NCBI RefSeq assembly: GCF_021869535.1
Contig: NW_026262734.1
Span: 91,269,285 to 91,333,284, forward strand
DNA from: Mytilus californianus
Taxonomy: Eukaryota > Mollusca > Bivalvia > Mytilida > Mytilidae
Direction of reading: 5' to 3'
DNA length: 64,000 bases
This document shows, piece after piece, positions 12,222 to 23,754 of this stretch (position 1 is its first letter; every line of letters starts with the position of its first letter). The notes under the pieces are model-generated. The model had not been told where the DNA came from and did not search any database. It worked only from the letters and a program-made list of their open reading frames with translations. The translations under genes were made by a program, and so were the position numbers.

Positions 12222-12725
12222 TTGGACATTTCATTCTTAAAATACCTAAACATAAGCAAGGAAAGGAACATATTTGAAAAAGTAATAATAAATGTAGGTG
12301 GACAAACTTTTATAACTAAAAGGAGCACTCTTCATAGATATCCAGACACAAAGTTGGCGAACATCTCTGAAACCTGCGAACATTTTGATAAAACTACTGA
12401 AGTGTACTACTTTGACAGGAATCCATTGATATTCCAGTCGGTACTAGATTATTATCGAACTGGAAAACTTCATTTTCTTTCTAATATATGCGCAGAACAA
12501 ATCCGCGAGGAGATTGAATTTTGGGAAATATCTACTGCTGATCTCGGCCCATGTTGTTGGAAATATTTCTATGCAGTTGATAGTGATTTGAAGACCTGCA
12601 ATGTTATCGACACATACTTCTTCCATAAGAAGTGTTCGCTTTACAGTTCCAAAAGCTCTGTGACAAATGTCAAGAGTAGAATATGGAATTTACTGGAAAG
12701 TCCCGGGTCATCAAAAATTGCATTC
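12222..12725 (+). CDS. Kv channel gene 2, T1 tetramerisation exon (Shaw-type)
   Basis: Open frame of 168 codons ending in a GTAAG donor at 12726, phase 0. It encodes the cytoplasmic T1 (BTB) domain that sets subunit assembly. Visible marks are VIINVGGQTF (about residues 21-30), YFDRNPLIFQSVLDYYRTGK, and the zinc-binding pattern H84-x5-C90-x20-C111-C112. That pattern is typical of Kv2/3/4 and absent from Kv1; the run EIEFWEISTADLGPCCW is closest to Shaw/Kv3. No in-frame ATG exists: 12219-12221 is a stop and the first codon is TTG. The exon therefore probably starts at an AG acceptor near 12256-12265, with the initiator in an unseen upstream exon. It joins the membrane exon at 15923 in frame. 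Confidence 0.9.
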
Positions 12726-13149
12726 GTAAGTTTTTCTGTTATAGAATAAAAAAGCTGAGATATTTCGGAATTTATAAAAACTAAAAACTTTTGTATATTT
12801 ACGTCTGATATGTTATTATGATATTCTATGGCACTTCTTATATTAATCTCGAATCATTTACTTATGTGTGTTATATGAAGCTTGTCTCCGATAAAATACA
12901 AATTGAAAAGAATGATCTTTTATATATTGGCCAGTTGTCGTCCCGAAGCTCCCATATCAGCCCGAGACGAGTTGAGGTCTTATATCAGTTGAGGAATGAT
13001 AACCAGGTCGATATGGAAAAGTGCGTGTATAAGTCTGGATATCATATTTTCCGATGAAAGATTCTCTATAAAATCTAAAACAAATTGAGAGAAATAGTCC
13101 ATAATTATTTCATAAAAATGAATGGCAAACGTAGATATCAACAAATGCT

Positions 13150-13375
13150 TAAGAGAGAGGCGAAAAATGCGAAAGGGAAATTCAAACTCATAAGTCGAAA
13201 ATAAACTGACAATGACATGGCAAAAAAGGAAAAGACCAAAAGACAAACAACAGTATACAAAACACAACATAGAAAACTAAAAACTAAGCAACACGAACCC
13301 AACCAAAAATCAGGGGTGATTTGAGGTGCTTCGGAAGTCCAGGAAGGGATAAATTATTCTTTGTACAAAACCCTT
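13150..13375 (-). repeat. RT-element tail type 2 (inverted)
   Basis: The reverse complement matches the tails at 21715-21990 and 30480-30690 (CACGAACCCAACCAAAAATC here, TTTGGTGGGGTTCGTGTTG there). It parallels 45670-45870. Confidence 0.7.
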
Positions 13376-13499
13376 CTGATTTAAAGTCAAACAAAATGTC
13401 TCTCTGCATCTGACATCATCAAGATTCTTGATTTTTTACATTGACAACATAAGTGTTACTGTTTACATCAGAACTGTGATACTCTTCTTGTAGACTTGT

Positions 13500-13700
13500 T
13501 TTGTGCATAAATAAGACGGTTAGCTTCCTCGTTTGAATTGTTTTACATTTTGGGGCCTTTTATAGCTAAATAAACAATATAGGTTTTGCTCATTGTTGAA
13601 AACCGTACAATGACCTTTAGTTGCTTTCATCTACGTCATTTGGTATCTAGTTGATAGTTGTCTCATTGGCAATCATATCCCATATTCTTATTTTCATACC
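13500..13700 (+). repeat. Dispersed mussel repeat (GTCTCATTGGCAATCATA family)
   Basis: It contains TTTTATAGCTAAATAAACAA, then TTGCTCATTGTTGAAAACCG and the ending GTTGTCTCATTGGCAATCAT. Inverted relatives lie at 41585-41860, 6420-6480 and 55033-55125. Recognised from mussel sequence; class unknown. Confidence 0.65.
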
Positions 13701-13732
13701 AGCTCTTGGTAAATAATTAAAAGTTTTGTGAA

Positions 13733-13935
13733 TACTGGGGATTCATTATTTATCGTGGGATACATATTTTCGTGAATTTTATGGTTATAGGTAAACCAAG
13801 AATTTGAATGTACACATTTTTGAAAGGCTTGTATACAGTCTTTGGCAAATCTACGAAATCAAATATATCTAGAAATATAAGTTTTCCTTAATCCGCGAAA
13901 ACTGGTATCCACAAAAATCAAAGAATCCACAATAT
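13733..13935. repeat. Imperfect foldback repeat
   Basis: The left side GGGGATTCATTATTTATCGT and right side GTATCCACAAAAATCAAAGA are inverted relatives. It is probably an old MITE. Arms are diverged. Confidence 0.45.
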
Positions 13936-14184
13936 GTAGACGCATTAATCCCGTTTAACTAGAAATTAAGGTAAACAACGATAGGTAAGTCTGCCTGATA
14001 TCTTGACTTGACATAACAAGTTGATAATAACTCTTAACGAACAAAAAATGTTTTCAGCTGTCGACCTGTAAACTTTGCATTTCTATGAAGGAACATACCA
14101 AAAGCGATTGCATTTGGAGTATATACCTCCAAGAGAATAATATTATTTCAGAGCTTGCATTTCCTATCATAATTTCAATGATAT

Positions 14185-14665
14185 CTGGTTGTTTCTTATT
14201 AGAAAAACATTGAACAAAGGGTTCCTAGAGGTACAGATAAAGTCATCCTTATACAAATTTAACGGACGCCATAATGATTTGGTTGACCGTTATGAAATAT
14301 CTGTGTCGCGGAAAACTATGAATATGCTCCAATTTTCGTTGCCACAATCCCGTCCCCTTTTCCGCGATAGTAACATCAACTCATTAATTGTACATATCTC
14401 CGAATTTTTACAAAGCATGAGCAACATGACGGATGCAAAATATTATACAGGATTTGCTAGCCCTTCCGGAATACCTAAGATCTATCGGTTTATTGGTCGG
14501 AGTCGTATTACTCAGTTTTTTTATTATCTATGTAGTGTTTTGTTGGCTGTTGTTTGCCATTTTTTTTTTTTTGTCTTTGCTTTATTCGTGTTGTTTTCAT
14601 TTTTTGTAATGGATGGTGTTGTTGGCTTCTTTTTGGCTTTTGAATTTTGATTGGCCCTTTGGCTT
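14185..14665 (+). mobile_element. RT-element relic, tail type 2, inside the Kv intron
   Basis: It starts within the C-terminal RT block (LNKGFLEVQIKSSLYKFNGR, then HNDLVDRYEISVS) and runs into the type 2 tail (TAGTGTTTTGTTGGCTGTTG). The 153-codon ORF at 14189 is this relic read through into the tail. It is sense to the Kv gene, and no catalytic motifs remain. Confidence 0.75.
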
Positions 14666-14703
14666 CCTTATCATCCTTGTCCATCATCATAAGCATTTTA
14701 TTA

Positions 14704-15910
14704 GGTCTTTCTCTTTTTAGTGGAAAGACCTATTGTATTTGTTCTGATTATTATTATTTTCTTCCGCCAAATTTTGTTCTCGCGTAAAATTTTTGTTTCG
14801 CAAGATGTCGCTTAGATATTTCTTATATAGTATCATACAGTTTATGCGCTTTTTATTTTCACCCATTCTTAGCCGAACAATTTTCTTTGTAGGAGATATC
14901 TCCCCGAACACTCTTTTCCTTGTGACTGCATCTCCTCCGTAACCGTAAAAGAAAGCAACAAATTTATTTTATAAAATTGCTCGTTATATCCTTTGCATGA
15001 TTTGTCCTATTTTGACCGAAGCGATATGAATATTCCATATGAGAGTTATTTCCCCTTATGCATTTAATATAAGTGATATGCATTTCTATCTTGTAAACCA
15101 TTAGTGATAGAGACCTAGGATCTTTTGATTTGAGGTCCTTGATCCAAAAATAAGAAAATTAGGTCAAGGTCAGAGGTCAAGGTCATATTTTAAATTTAGA
15201 TTTTGGCTTATTTTCAATTCTTTTCAAAAACCGTATAAGATATCGACAACATATTTTACTAAATTGTAAGTTGCGACATGTCGTAACACATAAATTTTGG
15301 TTAAAAGGGTACGCTAACATTAAATTGGAGTTTTCTCCCCTCGTTTATTAAAAGTTAAGCATATAGTGATATAACTCATTTACCATATATAATTAAGACC
15401 TATAGTCTTTTGATTTGAAGCCCTTGGTTTAAGACCTTGAAATTGAGTTCAAGGTCATAGGTAAAATTGACGTTCTAGATTTTGACCTTTGCTTTTACCT
15501 CATATGTATACATGATAAACCCATAGGACTTTTTGAATTACGTGGCAAGCCACTTGACTATGGAAAAGTCAACCGGAAGTGACCTGGTGTAAACCGGAAG
15601 TAGCTATTTTTTATACTTATTTAATGTAGAAGTATATTGAACCATATATTTTTGGAATCAGTATCAAGTAAACTATCAAATAAAACCGGAAGTGACATTT
15701 TTCAAACCGGAAGTAACAATTTATCTCCCTTATTTAGAAAAAATGTATAGAAACCATATATTTTAGGAATCAGTGTACAATAAGCTATCATTTGACGCTG
15801 GATATGATATTTCAAACTGAATTTTCATAGTTCTATATCAAAATTGATCTTTATGGGTGGAAAGACCTTCAATTGTTCTCTGCACAATTGGTTTTTAATT
15901 TTTATTATTA
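14704..15910 (+). mobile_element. 1.2-kb element abutting the Kv splice acceptor
   Basis: The left end has the palindrome GGTCTTTCTCTTTTTAGTGG followed by AAAGACCTATTG and TTATTATTATT. The right end has GTGGAAAGACCTTCAATTG and again TTATTATTATT. The interior holds repeated motifs: AGGTCAAGGTCA-like runs near 15160-15185 and 15450, and four ACCGGAAGT copies (about 15575, 15594, 15687, 15708). No coding capacity. The T-rich right edge supplies most of the sequence just upstream of the acceptor AG at 15921-15922. The class is unknown. Confidence 0.55.
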
Positions 15911-15922
15911 TTCTAATTTCAG

Positions 15923-16729
15923 GTATGGCAGATATTTTACCTGTGTGTTGTGTGCATAGCCATATTAGTATCAATAATACAATCCTTTGGGTTGTCAAGA
16001 ACGGAAATGAAGGGAGATTATAACGAGACATCAGAGGAAGGTATAACAAAACGTTTAAGTGACCACGACAACTGGATTGGCGTCGTTACTAATGTTTGCA
16101 TCGTTATTTTTACATTAGAAACATCGTTACGTTTAGCAACCTGTCCGTGTAAATTTAATTTTTTTCTAAGTTTCTTAAACGTTGTTGATATTGTGTCCGT
16201 AGTTGGATGTTTTGCACATGTTATAGTAGATGCATTTCCTGATTCGAATGACGCATTTTTCACTATTACGTATGCTTTAGTCATTTTACAAGGATTCAGA
16301 TTTTTCCGTTTGGAGCGTTTTATAGAAGGATTGCGAATAATGCTTCTGTCGATAAAACAAAGTAAAAAGATGCTTTGTTTGCTTAGTCTAATTTTACTTA
16401 TTTCATCCATTATTTTTGGGATGACCATACATATTGTGGAAATGAATGGAGATTTCGCAGATGCGATCAATAGTTTTTATTGGGCTATAATCACCATGAC
16501 AACAATAGGTTACGGAGATATTTACCCGAAAACAAAATGTGGGCAAATTATAGCATCGGTGTGCGCAACTTTCGGTTTGTTCCTGTTGAGCATGCCCATA
16601 GCAGTTGTTGCCAACAATTTCACCGACTTATACAAAAGATATTGCGAACATCAATGTCATCTTCATCAACAAAAGAAGTGCACCTGGGGTAGAAATAACA
16701 AAACAGAGTTGATTCCGATAAAAAACTGA
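15923..16729 (+). CDS. Kv channel gene 2, S1-S6 and pore exon
   Basis: This exon of 268 codons plus stop follows a TTTCAG acceptor. With the T1 exon it makes about 436 residues. Visible are S1 (VWQIFYLCVVCIAILVS), S2 (WIGVVTNVCIVIFTLETSLR, then CPCKFNFF), S3 (FLNVVDIVSVVGCF), S4 (ALVILQGFRFFRLERFIEGL), S5, a pore with the filter TMTTIGYGD, and S6 (LLSMPIAVVANNF). It is a potassium channel subunit of the plasma membrane. Compared with Kv3, S4 positions R1, R2 and R3 align with Y, V and Q; only the inner three basic residues remain. The PxP hinge is PIA. The S5-pore turret is short and the C-terminal tail is only about 45 residues. It could be a modulatory (silent-type) or weakly voltage-dependent subunit; this is inference. 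Confidence 0.93.
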   Translation, partial: VWQIFYLCVVCIAILVSIIQSFGLSRTEMKGDYNETSEEGITKRLSDHDNWIGVVTNVCIVIFTLETSLRLATCPCKFNFFLSFLNVVDIVSVVGCFAHVIVDAFPDSNDAFFTITYALVILQGFRFFRLERFIEGLRIMLLSIKQSKKMLCLLSLILLISSIIFGMTIHIVEMNGDFADAINSFYWAIITMTTIGYGDIYPKTKCGQIIASVCATFGLFLLSMPIAVVANNFTDLYKRYCEHQCHLHQQKKCTWGRNNKTELIPIKN

Positions 16730-18240
16730 TGTAGAAGTCGAATTATAAGTTACACTTCGTGCTTATTCTTTTAGAAATTGCTTTTTGGTTACATAAAACA
16801 TTTAAATTAGGAAAGTTTCAAATATTTAGAAATGATTTTATCTTATAAAAACTGTGCGAATAAATGGATATTTAAAAAGACAGTAAACTCTATCACATAT
16901 CTTGCTATGACCATGATTGGTCTTAGATAATCTTGCTTCCACAATGTCATCATAGTCATTACTGTTTCTTTTGTTAACAGAAAAATAATGTATCGCCTTT
17001 TTAATTGGCAAATAAATAAAATTATGTTTTTCCTTTCGTACTGATTTATAGATATGGTTTCAGTGCAAGCTGTCTCAGTCTTTTGACTTTCTGTTGGATG
17101 TTTGTGTGCTAAGAACTTATCATGAATTAAAACCCTTTCCAATTGATCTCCACTGTTTGATCTTTTGTTGTGCTGTTACACCACTGTTGCAAGTTAGTTG
17201 TAAGATTGAGCATTTAGAACATGTTTTTACCCACAACAATTCTGTCAGTGCCTATCTTAAGTCAAGTACATGTAGTCCATTGGTTGTTATTGGTGTTCAT
17301 TTCATGTTTTTAAGAATAAATCAGATCGATGTTTTTCTTTTTTGAACTGTTTTTCAGTTTGTCAGGCGGGGGCCTTTTTCTTTTTGACGAAACGGTAATG
17401 ATTTTGATCATTGGTGAATGCCGTACTGGGACCTTTTGTTGTTTGAATTCCTATCTTTATATTACGTTGTGCAGAACATATCGTAATTAAGAACAAAAAT
17501 GAACATAATAATGTTATAAAAAAACATGATAAGAATTAAACAACGCTTTGCACGAGCAGTAAGACGATCGCACTAGTGTTTGCATGAAGCAGAAACTGCT
17601 TATCGTTCAGGAACACAAAAGTTCAACCCGTTTTTTTTAGTTCGATTCATTATAGTAAATTTCTAGATTTACGTGTAGTTTGTATACTTTTTTAGTCGTC
17701 TTTTTACATTTAGCTCGGGTGTTTCACGTCTATCTTCGATTTATAGATTTTGAATGGTACCTTGGTATCTTGTCACTTTTTAATGTTTCGAATATATAAA
17801 TTTGTACATTAAACTACATGTTTCTTCTTTAAAATATTTATTTTGATAAAGTAACAGACTCGAATATGCATAATGATACAACTGTAATCCAACGTGTAAT
17901 AATGTTAAGTCTAATACAAACCTGACAAATTAATAGTCTGTCTAGAGTAGGTTCAAAGATCACTTTATTGCTATGACATATAATGGTATTAACATTGTTG
18001 ATCTTATATGATATTGTTTGGAAAAAGAAGAATATTCTGACAGTTAAATGCCAGCATAGTAAAAAAATGTCCGTAAATGGAAAAGATATATTTTTCTTGG
18101 GGTTTTATGCATGTTAAATGACTAGATATATTTTCATTTCGTACTGACATATTTAATATGCTGTCTAGGAGATATATGTATATGTATTAACCATGAAAAA
18201 CAAATGAAAATACTATAGATAAAAAATGTTCTGAAAAAAA
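16730..18240 (+). other. Kv gene 2 3' flank
   Basis: The 3' UTR is alignable with that after base 172. A candidate polyadenylation signal AATAAA lies at 16859-16864. The stretch 17090-17460 looks like inserted dispersed-repeat sequence; paralogous flank resumes near 17933. No other gene seen. Confidence 0.5.
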
Positions 18241-20120
18241 CATTAGCGCTGAAATGGGTGTCGCAGTAGAGCCAGAACTGTCCCCCTTTGGTTCAAGATG
18301 TTTGCTGTTTCGTCTTATTATTTTTAGCCATGTGCTTTTTTATATTTAGACGTTCTGATTGCTAACGTTTGTATTTGTACCGTATTGTCAGTACAGCTTT
18401 TTATATAATGTCAACTCAGTAACTGTTGATACTGTAACATGAAGATTTAAATGTTGCAGCTTGGCTGTATATTTCCTGTCTATAAGTAAAACAAATGTAC
18501 TTTTAAAAGCTTAAGATTGACACCGCTTCCGTTGACCTATATGGTCTGTAATAGATGAGCCAAAAATGATGAACTTGGAGTTGAGGTCCAATCAAACAAT
18601 CAATCAATCAGATCTAATATGGAGTTATTTTTCAAATATCTGATGTATTTGGCATACAACCATCAGATCTAAAGTGACTTTAGATTGGTTTGGTTGTTTT
18701 TATTTAGGTCTTTTTACTATTGATATTAACAAACTTTTTGATTCTTATTTATCGGATGAATTTCTTTGTAAAAACACGTTCCGTACTTACTGAAATCAAT
18801 TTACTGTAAAAGTTACAATTTACGCGTCTTTGTTATTTATCCTATTTAGCGATCGCGATAAAAAGTCGGAAACAATTCTCCTCACAAATAGTTTGAAGAA
18901 ATCATATTAATGGATATAAAAGGAGTACTTATCATTCGATGATTGCGTTTAACTCCCGTTTAAAAAGTTTATGCATTTGAAATCGCAAAAATAATAAACC
19001 GAAACAATAACCACGTTTACAATAATATGTAAAGATTGGAATAAAAAATGATTAAATATAAGGAAATATACAGAACTAAATCAATTTAAATACACAAAGG
19101 CATAAGCATTACAACAATGACAAATGCGGAACATATGAAAAACATGCAATATGATACAATGCTATCTTCAAATAAAACATCCCTATCCACTCGGTCAACT
19201 GACACAAAGGCCTAAATTCTAAATTTGATTTTAATGTAATTTAACCATTAATATCATTATATATATTATAGATTAAACGTTTGTTCTTTTTCCGACGATG
19301 CTTAGTTCAAAGAGTGTTTAGCCATTACATAATCATATCTAACTGTGTTTTATTTTTAAAACACATTGATGACAAAGAATGGAACCTGATAAAATAGCCA
19401 AGTTTCTAATATCCTGCACAGTAAATGAAAGGAGTATTGACAACCGTTCCTTAATGGATAAATAAAAGCTTACCGACAGCTATATTTGAATAGTATATCA
19501 TAAACACTTCATATTTGCATGTTAAAAAGCGTTTGGCTATTAGCAACTCATGCCATCGTGCGTATTGTCTTAGACAGACGTTAAAAATATTACTAGTTTC
19601 TGACAACCAGTAAACAAAATTATCAATCAACACACCTGACTTTAATCTTATTTCAGCGATAGCTTCGTCACTTAACAGAATGATTGCATGTTCAGCAGTT
19701 TGACAGTGGTAGTTGTATACCATGACCACTCTCCGGATTTGTCAGACAATTACTCTTTCTATTTACCGATTCTTTGAATTTTTCAAAACAATATATTTTG
19801 CACTTAATATTTTTGTTACTCAATTCTCATGTACTACTGAACATGATTACATCATAGCTAGTTTGAAGTTTAAAAAAGATGACCCGGAAAGTGAAAGCCC
19901 TTTTTGGATCTATCAAATATCTGCCTTTTAATATTCGACATTCTGAATTTCGAGTGTGGTGTGCTTAACCCGATTACTCCATACCACATCTACCTTTTTT
20001 TATAAGATAAAAGTACCGATGGTAAAGTGTAAATCAAGTTATACTTACAAAACTGGTATTTTGTTTAGTTAATGATATATTTAATCAAGAGGTTTTAACA
20101 GGTGTAATACGACGGACATT
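18241..20120. other. Non-genic stretch with repeat fragments
   Basis: A tail-like retroelement piece lies at about 18245-18420, and an (AATC)n-like end at about 18590-18610. The 92-codon minus ORF at 19451-19729 begins with GTG, contains an ATG at 19723, and matches no domain I know. No supported gene. Confidence 0.35.
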
Positions 20121-20300
20121 ACTAGTGCAGCAAGATCTACTGACCAATCGGGAACACTTGAAGTCATTGAGAGGATTTTTGTCCTGTTCTTTTGGATTGT
20201 TTCGTGTTTCTCAATCGTTAGTTTTCTTTGCAGTTTACCGGACCGTTGTAATTCTTTTTTTTTTTGGTGGTCATTATGCTCTCTGTCGTTCTACGGTTGT
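20121..20300 (+). repeat. Degenerate RT-element tail
   Basis: GTGTTTCTCAATCGTTAGTTT followed by GGACCGTTG resembles the type 2 tails elsewhere in the window. No RT coding part. Confidence 0.4.
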
Positions 20301-20324
20301 AGTTTGAGTATAAAGTTATCTTAG

Positions 20325-20480
20325 ATACCAATATTAAAATTTTGCACGCCATACGCGCGTTTCGTCTACAAAAGACTAATCAGTTACTCTTGAATCAAAA
20401 ATTTTTAAAAAGGAAAAAGAAAGTACGAATTTGAAGAGCATCGAGGACATAAAATTCTAATAGGTTTTGCAAAACAGCTA
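20325..20480 (+). repeat. GCGCGTTTCGTCTAC family, copy 2
   Basis: CGCCATACGCGCGTTTCGTC, then AATTTGAAGAGCATCGAGG, matching 3868-4012 with substitutions. Confidence 0.65.
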
Positions 20481-21255
20481 AGATAATCTATTACTGGAGG
20501 GAGAAATCTGTAACGGGAGTGTGATTCCTATTGACATCGTTGTCGTTGTCTTCCCTTTGTCATCCCAAGTTCTGGGATATTGAAAACTACGTCACTACGT
20601 AAATGCATAAACAAGATGTTTATTTAAAAGATATATGGTTGAATAATTTACATAAAATAAATAAACAATACGGTGGCGGCTAGTCTACTTGTCATTGTAA
20701 AAGTTCCAAACAAAGCGTCTGCTCATATCAAATCCTAAGCGATATACTGCCTGAACCCGGTGAGTGATGTCATATTCATAGTTCTTAGGGACAACAAGCT
20801 CGGCTGTGATGTCAGGCACGTGCAATAAACAGGAAGTACCTCGACAAATATATTTCATGGACGGTCTCGGGAGAAATAGTTACAGAACTATAAATAATAC
20901 TATCTTTAACTAATTTCCCCAAATAAATAATCTAAATAAGTAAACAAAAGTGAACACAATTACAAATCCTTAGTATTTTGGAAAATTCTATGTTTCACAG
21001 TTAATTTATTAGATTGCATTCTTTGAATGTAACTTTATTTTCTTAATTTTATAAATCTTCTGCGTTGAAAGTGTAAACGTCTCCTGCTATTCATAAATCA
21101 TCCGCCATGCGAATCCGCACTCAGTCGAAATAACAGCATATATCACAATAAATTACGTTTACAGTTCTTTATACTGAATTCTAGTACTTTCGCATGATAT
21201 CATTATTTGGACTATAAATGTTATATGGAACATAAAAAAATGTATTTAAAAGGAA
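20481..21255. other. Non-genic stretch
   Basis: No gene or clear repeat recognised. Confidence 0.35.
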
Positions 21256-22010
21256 TGATTAAATGGAACTTGAGGTAAAGGATACAGATACATTTAAGTC
21301 TGCCTCATTTCTTGACTTACATCTAAAAACTAACAATGAGGGTCCGTTGAAAACAAAATTTTACGACAAAAGAGATGATTTTAGCTTCCCAATTGTGAAC
21401 TTTCCATTTCTATGTAGCAACATTCCAGCAGCGCCTGCATACGAAGTATATATCTCCCAGTTCATACGATATTCCAGGGATTGTATTTCGTATCATGATT
21501 TCCTTGATAAAAGGTTGCTATTAACAAGGACGCTATCAAACCAAGAGTTCCATGTGGTGAAGTTGAGATCATCCCTTCGTAACTTTTACGGATGCCATCA
21601 CGAGTTGGTTGGCCGTTATGGAATATCTGTTTCACAGACGAAAACAGATATGTTCCAATTATCGTAACTACAATCCCGTCCCCTTTTCTCCAAACATGAC
21701 CTACCGAATTAGAGTTATCACTGGGTTTGTACTTACATGAGCAACACGACGTGTGCTTCATGTGGAGCAGGATGTACTTACACTTCCGGAGCACATAAGA
21801 TTTCCCCAGTGTTTGGTGGGGTTCGTGTTGCTCAGTCTATATTTTTCTATGTTGTGTTTTGTGTACTGTGGTTCGTGAGTTGGTCTTTTTCTTTTTTAGC
21901 CATGGCGTTGTTGTCAGTTTATTTTCTATTTATGAGTTTAATTTCCCTTTGGTATATTTCGCATCTCTCTTATACAAAGCAATACGAATGCACATCTGTA
22001 AGCCCTTTTA
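21256..22010 (+). mobile_element. RT-element relic with longest surviving C-terminal ORF, tail type 2
   Basis: The 134-codon ORF at 21263-21667 reads ELEVKDTDTFKSASFLDLHL, then NIPAAPAYEVYISQFIRYS and SLRNFYGCHHELVGRYGISV, ending at TAA. This is the C-terminal third of a reverse transcriptase common in bivalves; the catalytic palm is missing, so it is a 5'-truncated copy. The tail at 21668-22010 contains GTTTGGTGGGGTTCGTGTTG and TAGCCATGGCGTTG. The 92-codon ORF at 21737 is tail sequence. It is intact over its remaining length, so it is younger than the copies at 29820 and 55890. Confidence 0.8.
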
Positions 22011-23750
22011 ATTGATAACCATTTCCAAAATATTTATATCCTTATTGCATTGAATCATAAGTCTTATTCTTTGTCCAGTTTGGCTATATTTTTGGTCTTT
22101 TTTGTTTCATCAGCTCTTCGTCGTTTGTATCAGGGTATGGGTTTTTTCATGCTATATTTACAGAGATGATCAGCGTGTCAGTCATTGCACAATAAAAGAA
22201 TCAAATTATAATAATTTGTGTTTATATTTTCTGATCGGATGCATTTTTGTATAGATTAAGGAGGCAGTGAGCAATAATGGTTCTATATATGTGCGGAATA
22301 AACTACGCCAATATATCTTTTTAATTATCAAATGTTTGGTAGTAACATTTAGCACCACAGGCTTAACAGTTCCATGTGTACCATTTCAAATTTCCAAGTT
22401 CTCTCTTTTCCAAAAAATTGCACTATAACAACATGTAAGAGACAACAGAAGTATGCCGATGTTCAGAACTAGTTAACTTGTTTTCAATATACAAATCATG
22501 ATAAATAAAACTGAGAACTCAAACTTGCAAGAATTTCAAACGGAGCTAGACTGTGTATGTCGTGTCACCTAATATCAGTGCATCACCTGTCATGCGAAAC
22601 ATCATTCCGTTAAACATAAGCGGAAAATACGCCAAGGCGTTACAACAGGAAATAGGATACAATCGGTTTAAAGTACAGATCAAACGACTATTACCTTATC
22701 GAAAGATCTAAGACCGCGAAAACATGTCGCATGTAAGTTTAGACAAATGCACATTGTATTAGCAAACGAATTTGTAGTGCGTTTCTGTAAACATAATGAT
22801 TTGTAAAGTTTGTTTAATTGCTTCATGGGTTTTTTGTCCTTTTGCTATCATCTTTTATCAAAACAAGATATATTATTGATTATTGAACTAAAAGATTTTT
22901 ATTGTCTTTGTTTTATACACGCTTTAGTACATTATGTCTTTTGGGGATTAGGATTTTAATCTTTTCTTTTTCTGCTGATTGATTATACATTCTACTATCA
23001 TGATAGTAGTATAAATAAAATGAATAAAACAAAATTACAAAACTGGGGATTTTCATATCCATTTAATTTCTTTATTCATGGTACATTTGTTTACATACAT
23101 TATTTGATCTTTGTTTTTGTAATGTAAAAATTAATTCTACAAACAAACAAAAAATATAATTTATCAACAGAGAACCGGATTTTTACGTCATGCGTTTGAA
23201 AATCAGCATATTCATACGTCATTTGCAAACGCACACAATTATACGTACCGCTTCCGAAGACATAAAAATATCTCAAAAAGATAAGTTCAAGCTTGGAAAC
23301 TGTTCAAAATAGAATTAGAAAAGTAAAGATAGTCGTGTTAGTATTCCCGAATTAAAAGAAAATCAAAACTCTCTGTCTTAATGATAACATGATGGTGAAA
23401 ATTAATATCAAATACTATATTAATGGACCTTGAACCTAAATAAACAGTTTTTGAAGATCACACGGGATACGTGTCAATCATAAAACATTCTTCTTCAATT
23501 AATCTTAAAGATATTTAAATTAGCTATCTTAGTCACAAAAGGAGGCATTACTTTTTTTTATATAAAAAATCAGTTCCATTCATTGATTAAGACAGATACG
23601 ACCATACCAGATTGTAATACTATATTTTATTTCAGTCTCCTTAAGGACAGAATTAATTCTATCGGTGATGTTGTTACTTTTATGTATATCCTCATATAAA
23701 TAGTCTAGAAGATCTCAAATGGCATATTGCTCAAACTTCAATATACTTAT
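22011..23750. other. Non-genic AT-rich stretch
   Basis: A block near 22650-22720 resembles 8180-8270. Nothing else recognised. Confidence 0.35.
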
Positions 23751-23754
23751 AAAG

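Larger units (their letters stand above)
12726..15922 (+). other. Intron of Kv gene 2
   Basis: A GTAAG donor follows TTC (12726) and a TTCTAATTTCAG acceptor ends at 15922. Both flanking exons are phase 0 and join as F|VWQIFYL, at the start of S1. The intron is filled with repeats: an inverted RT-tail (13150-13375), a dispersed repeat (13500-13700), a foldback (13733-13935), an RT relic (14185-14665) and an element running up to the acceptor (14704-15910). Confidence 0.85.

Noticed and set aside
16018-16470. 150-codon minus ORF opposite the Kv membrane exon
   Set aside because: Shadow of the coding strand; the plus strand carries a clear channel.
19451-19729. 92-codon minus ORF containing ARWHELLIAKR
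   Set aside because: No domain, no convincing splice sites, and no second copy; not supported as a gene.
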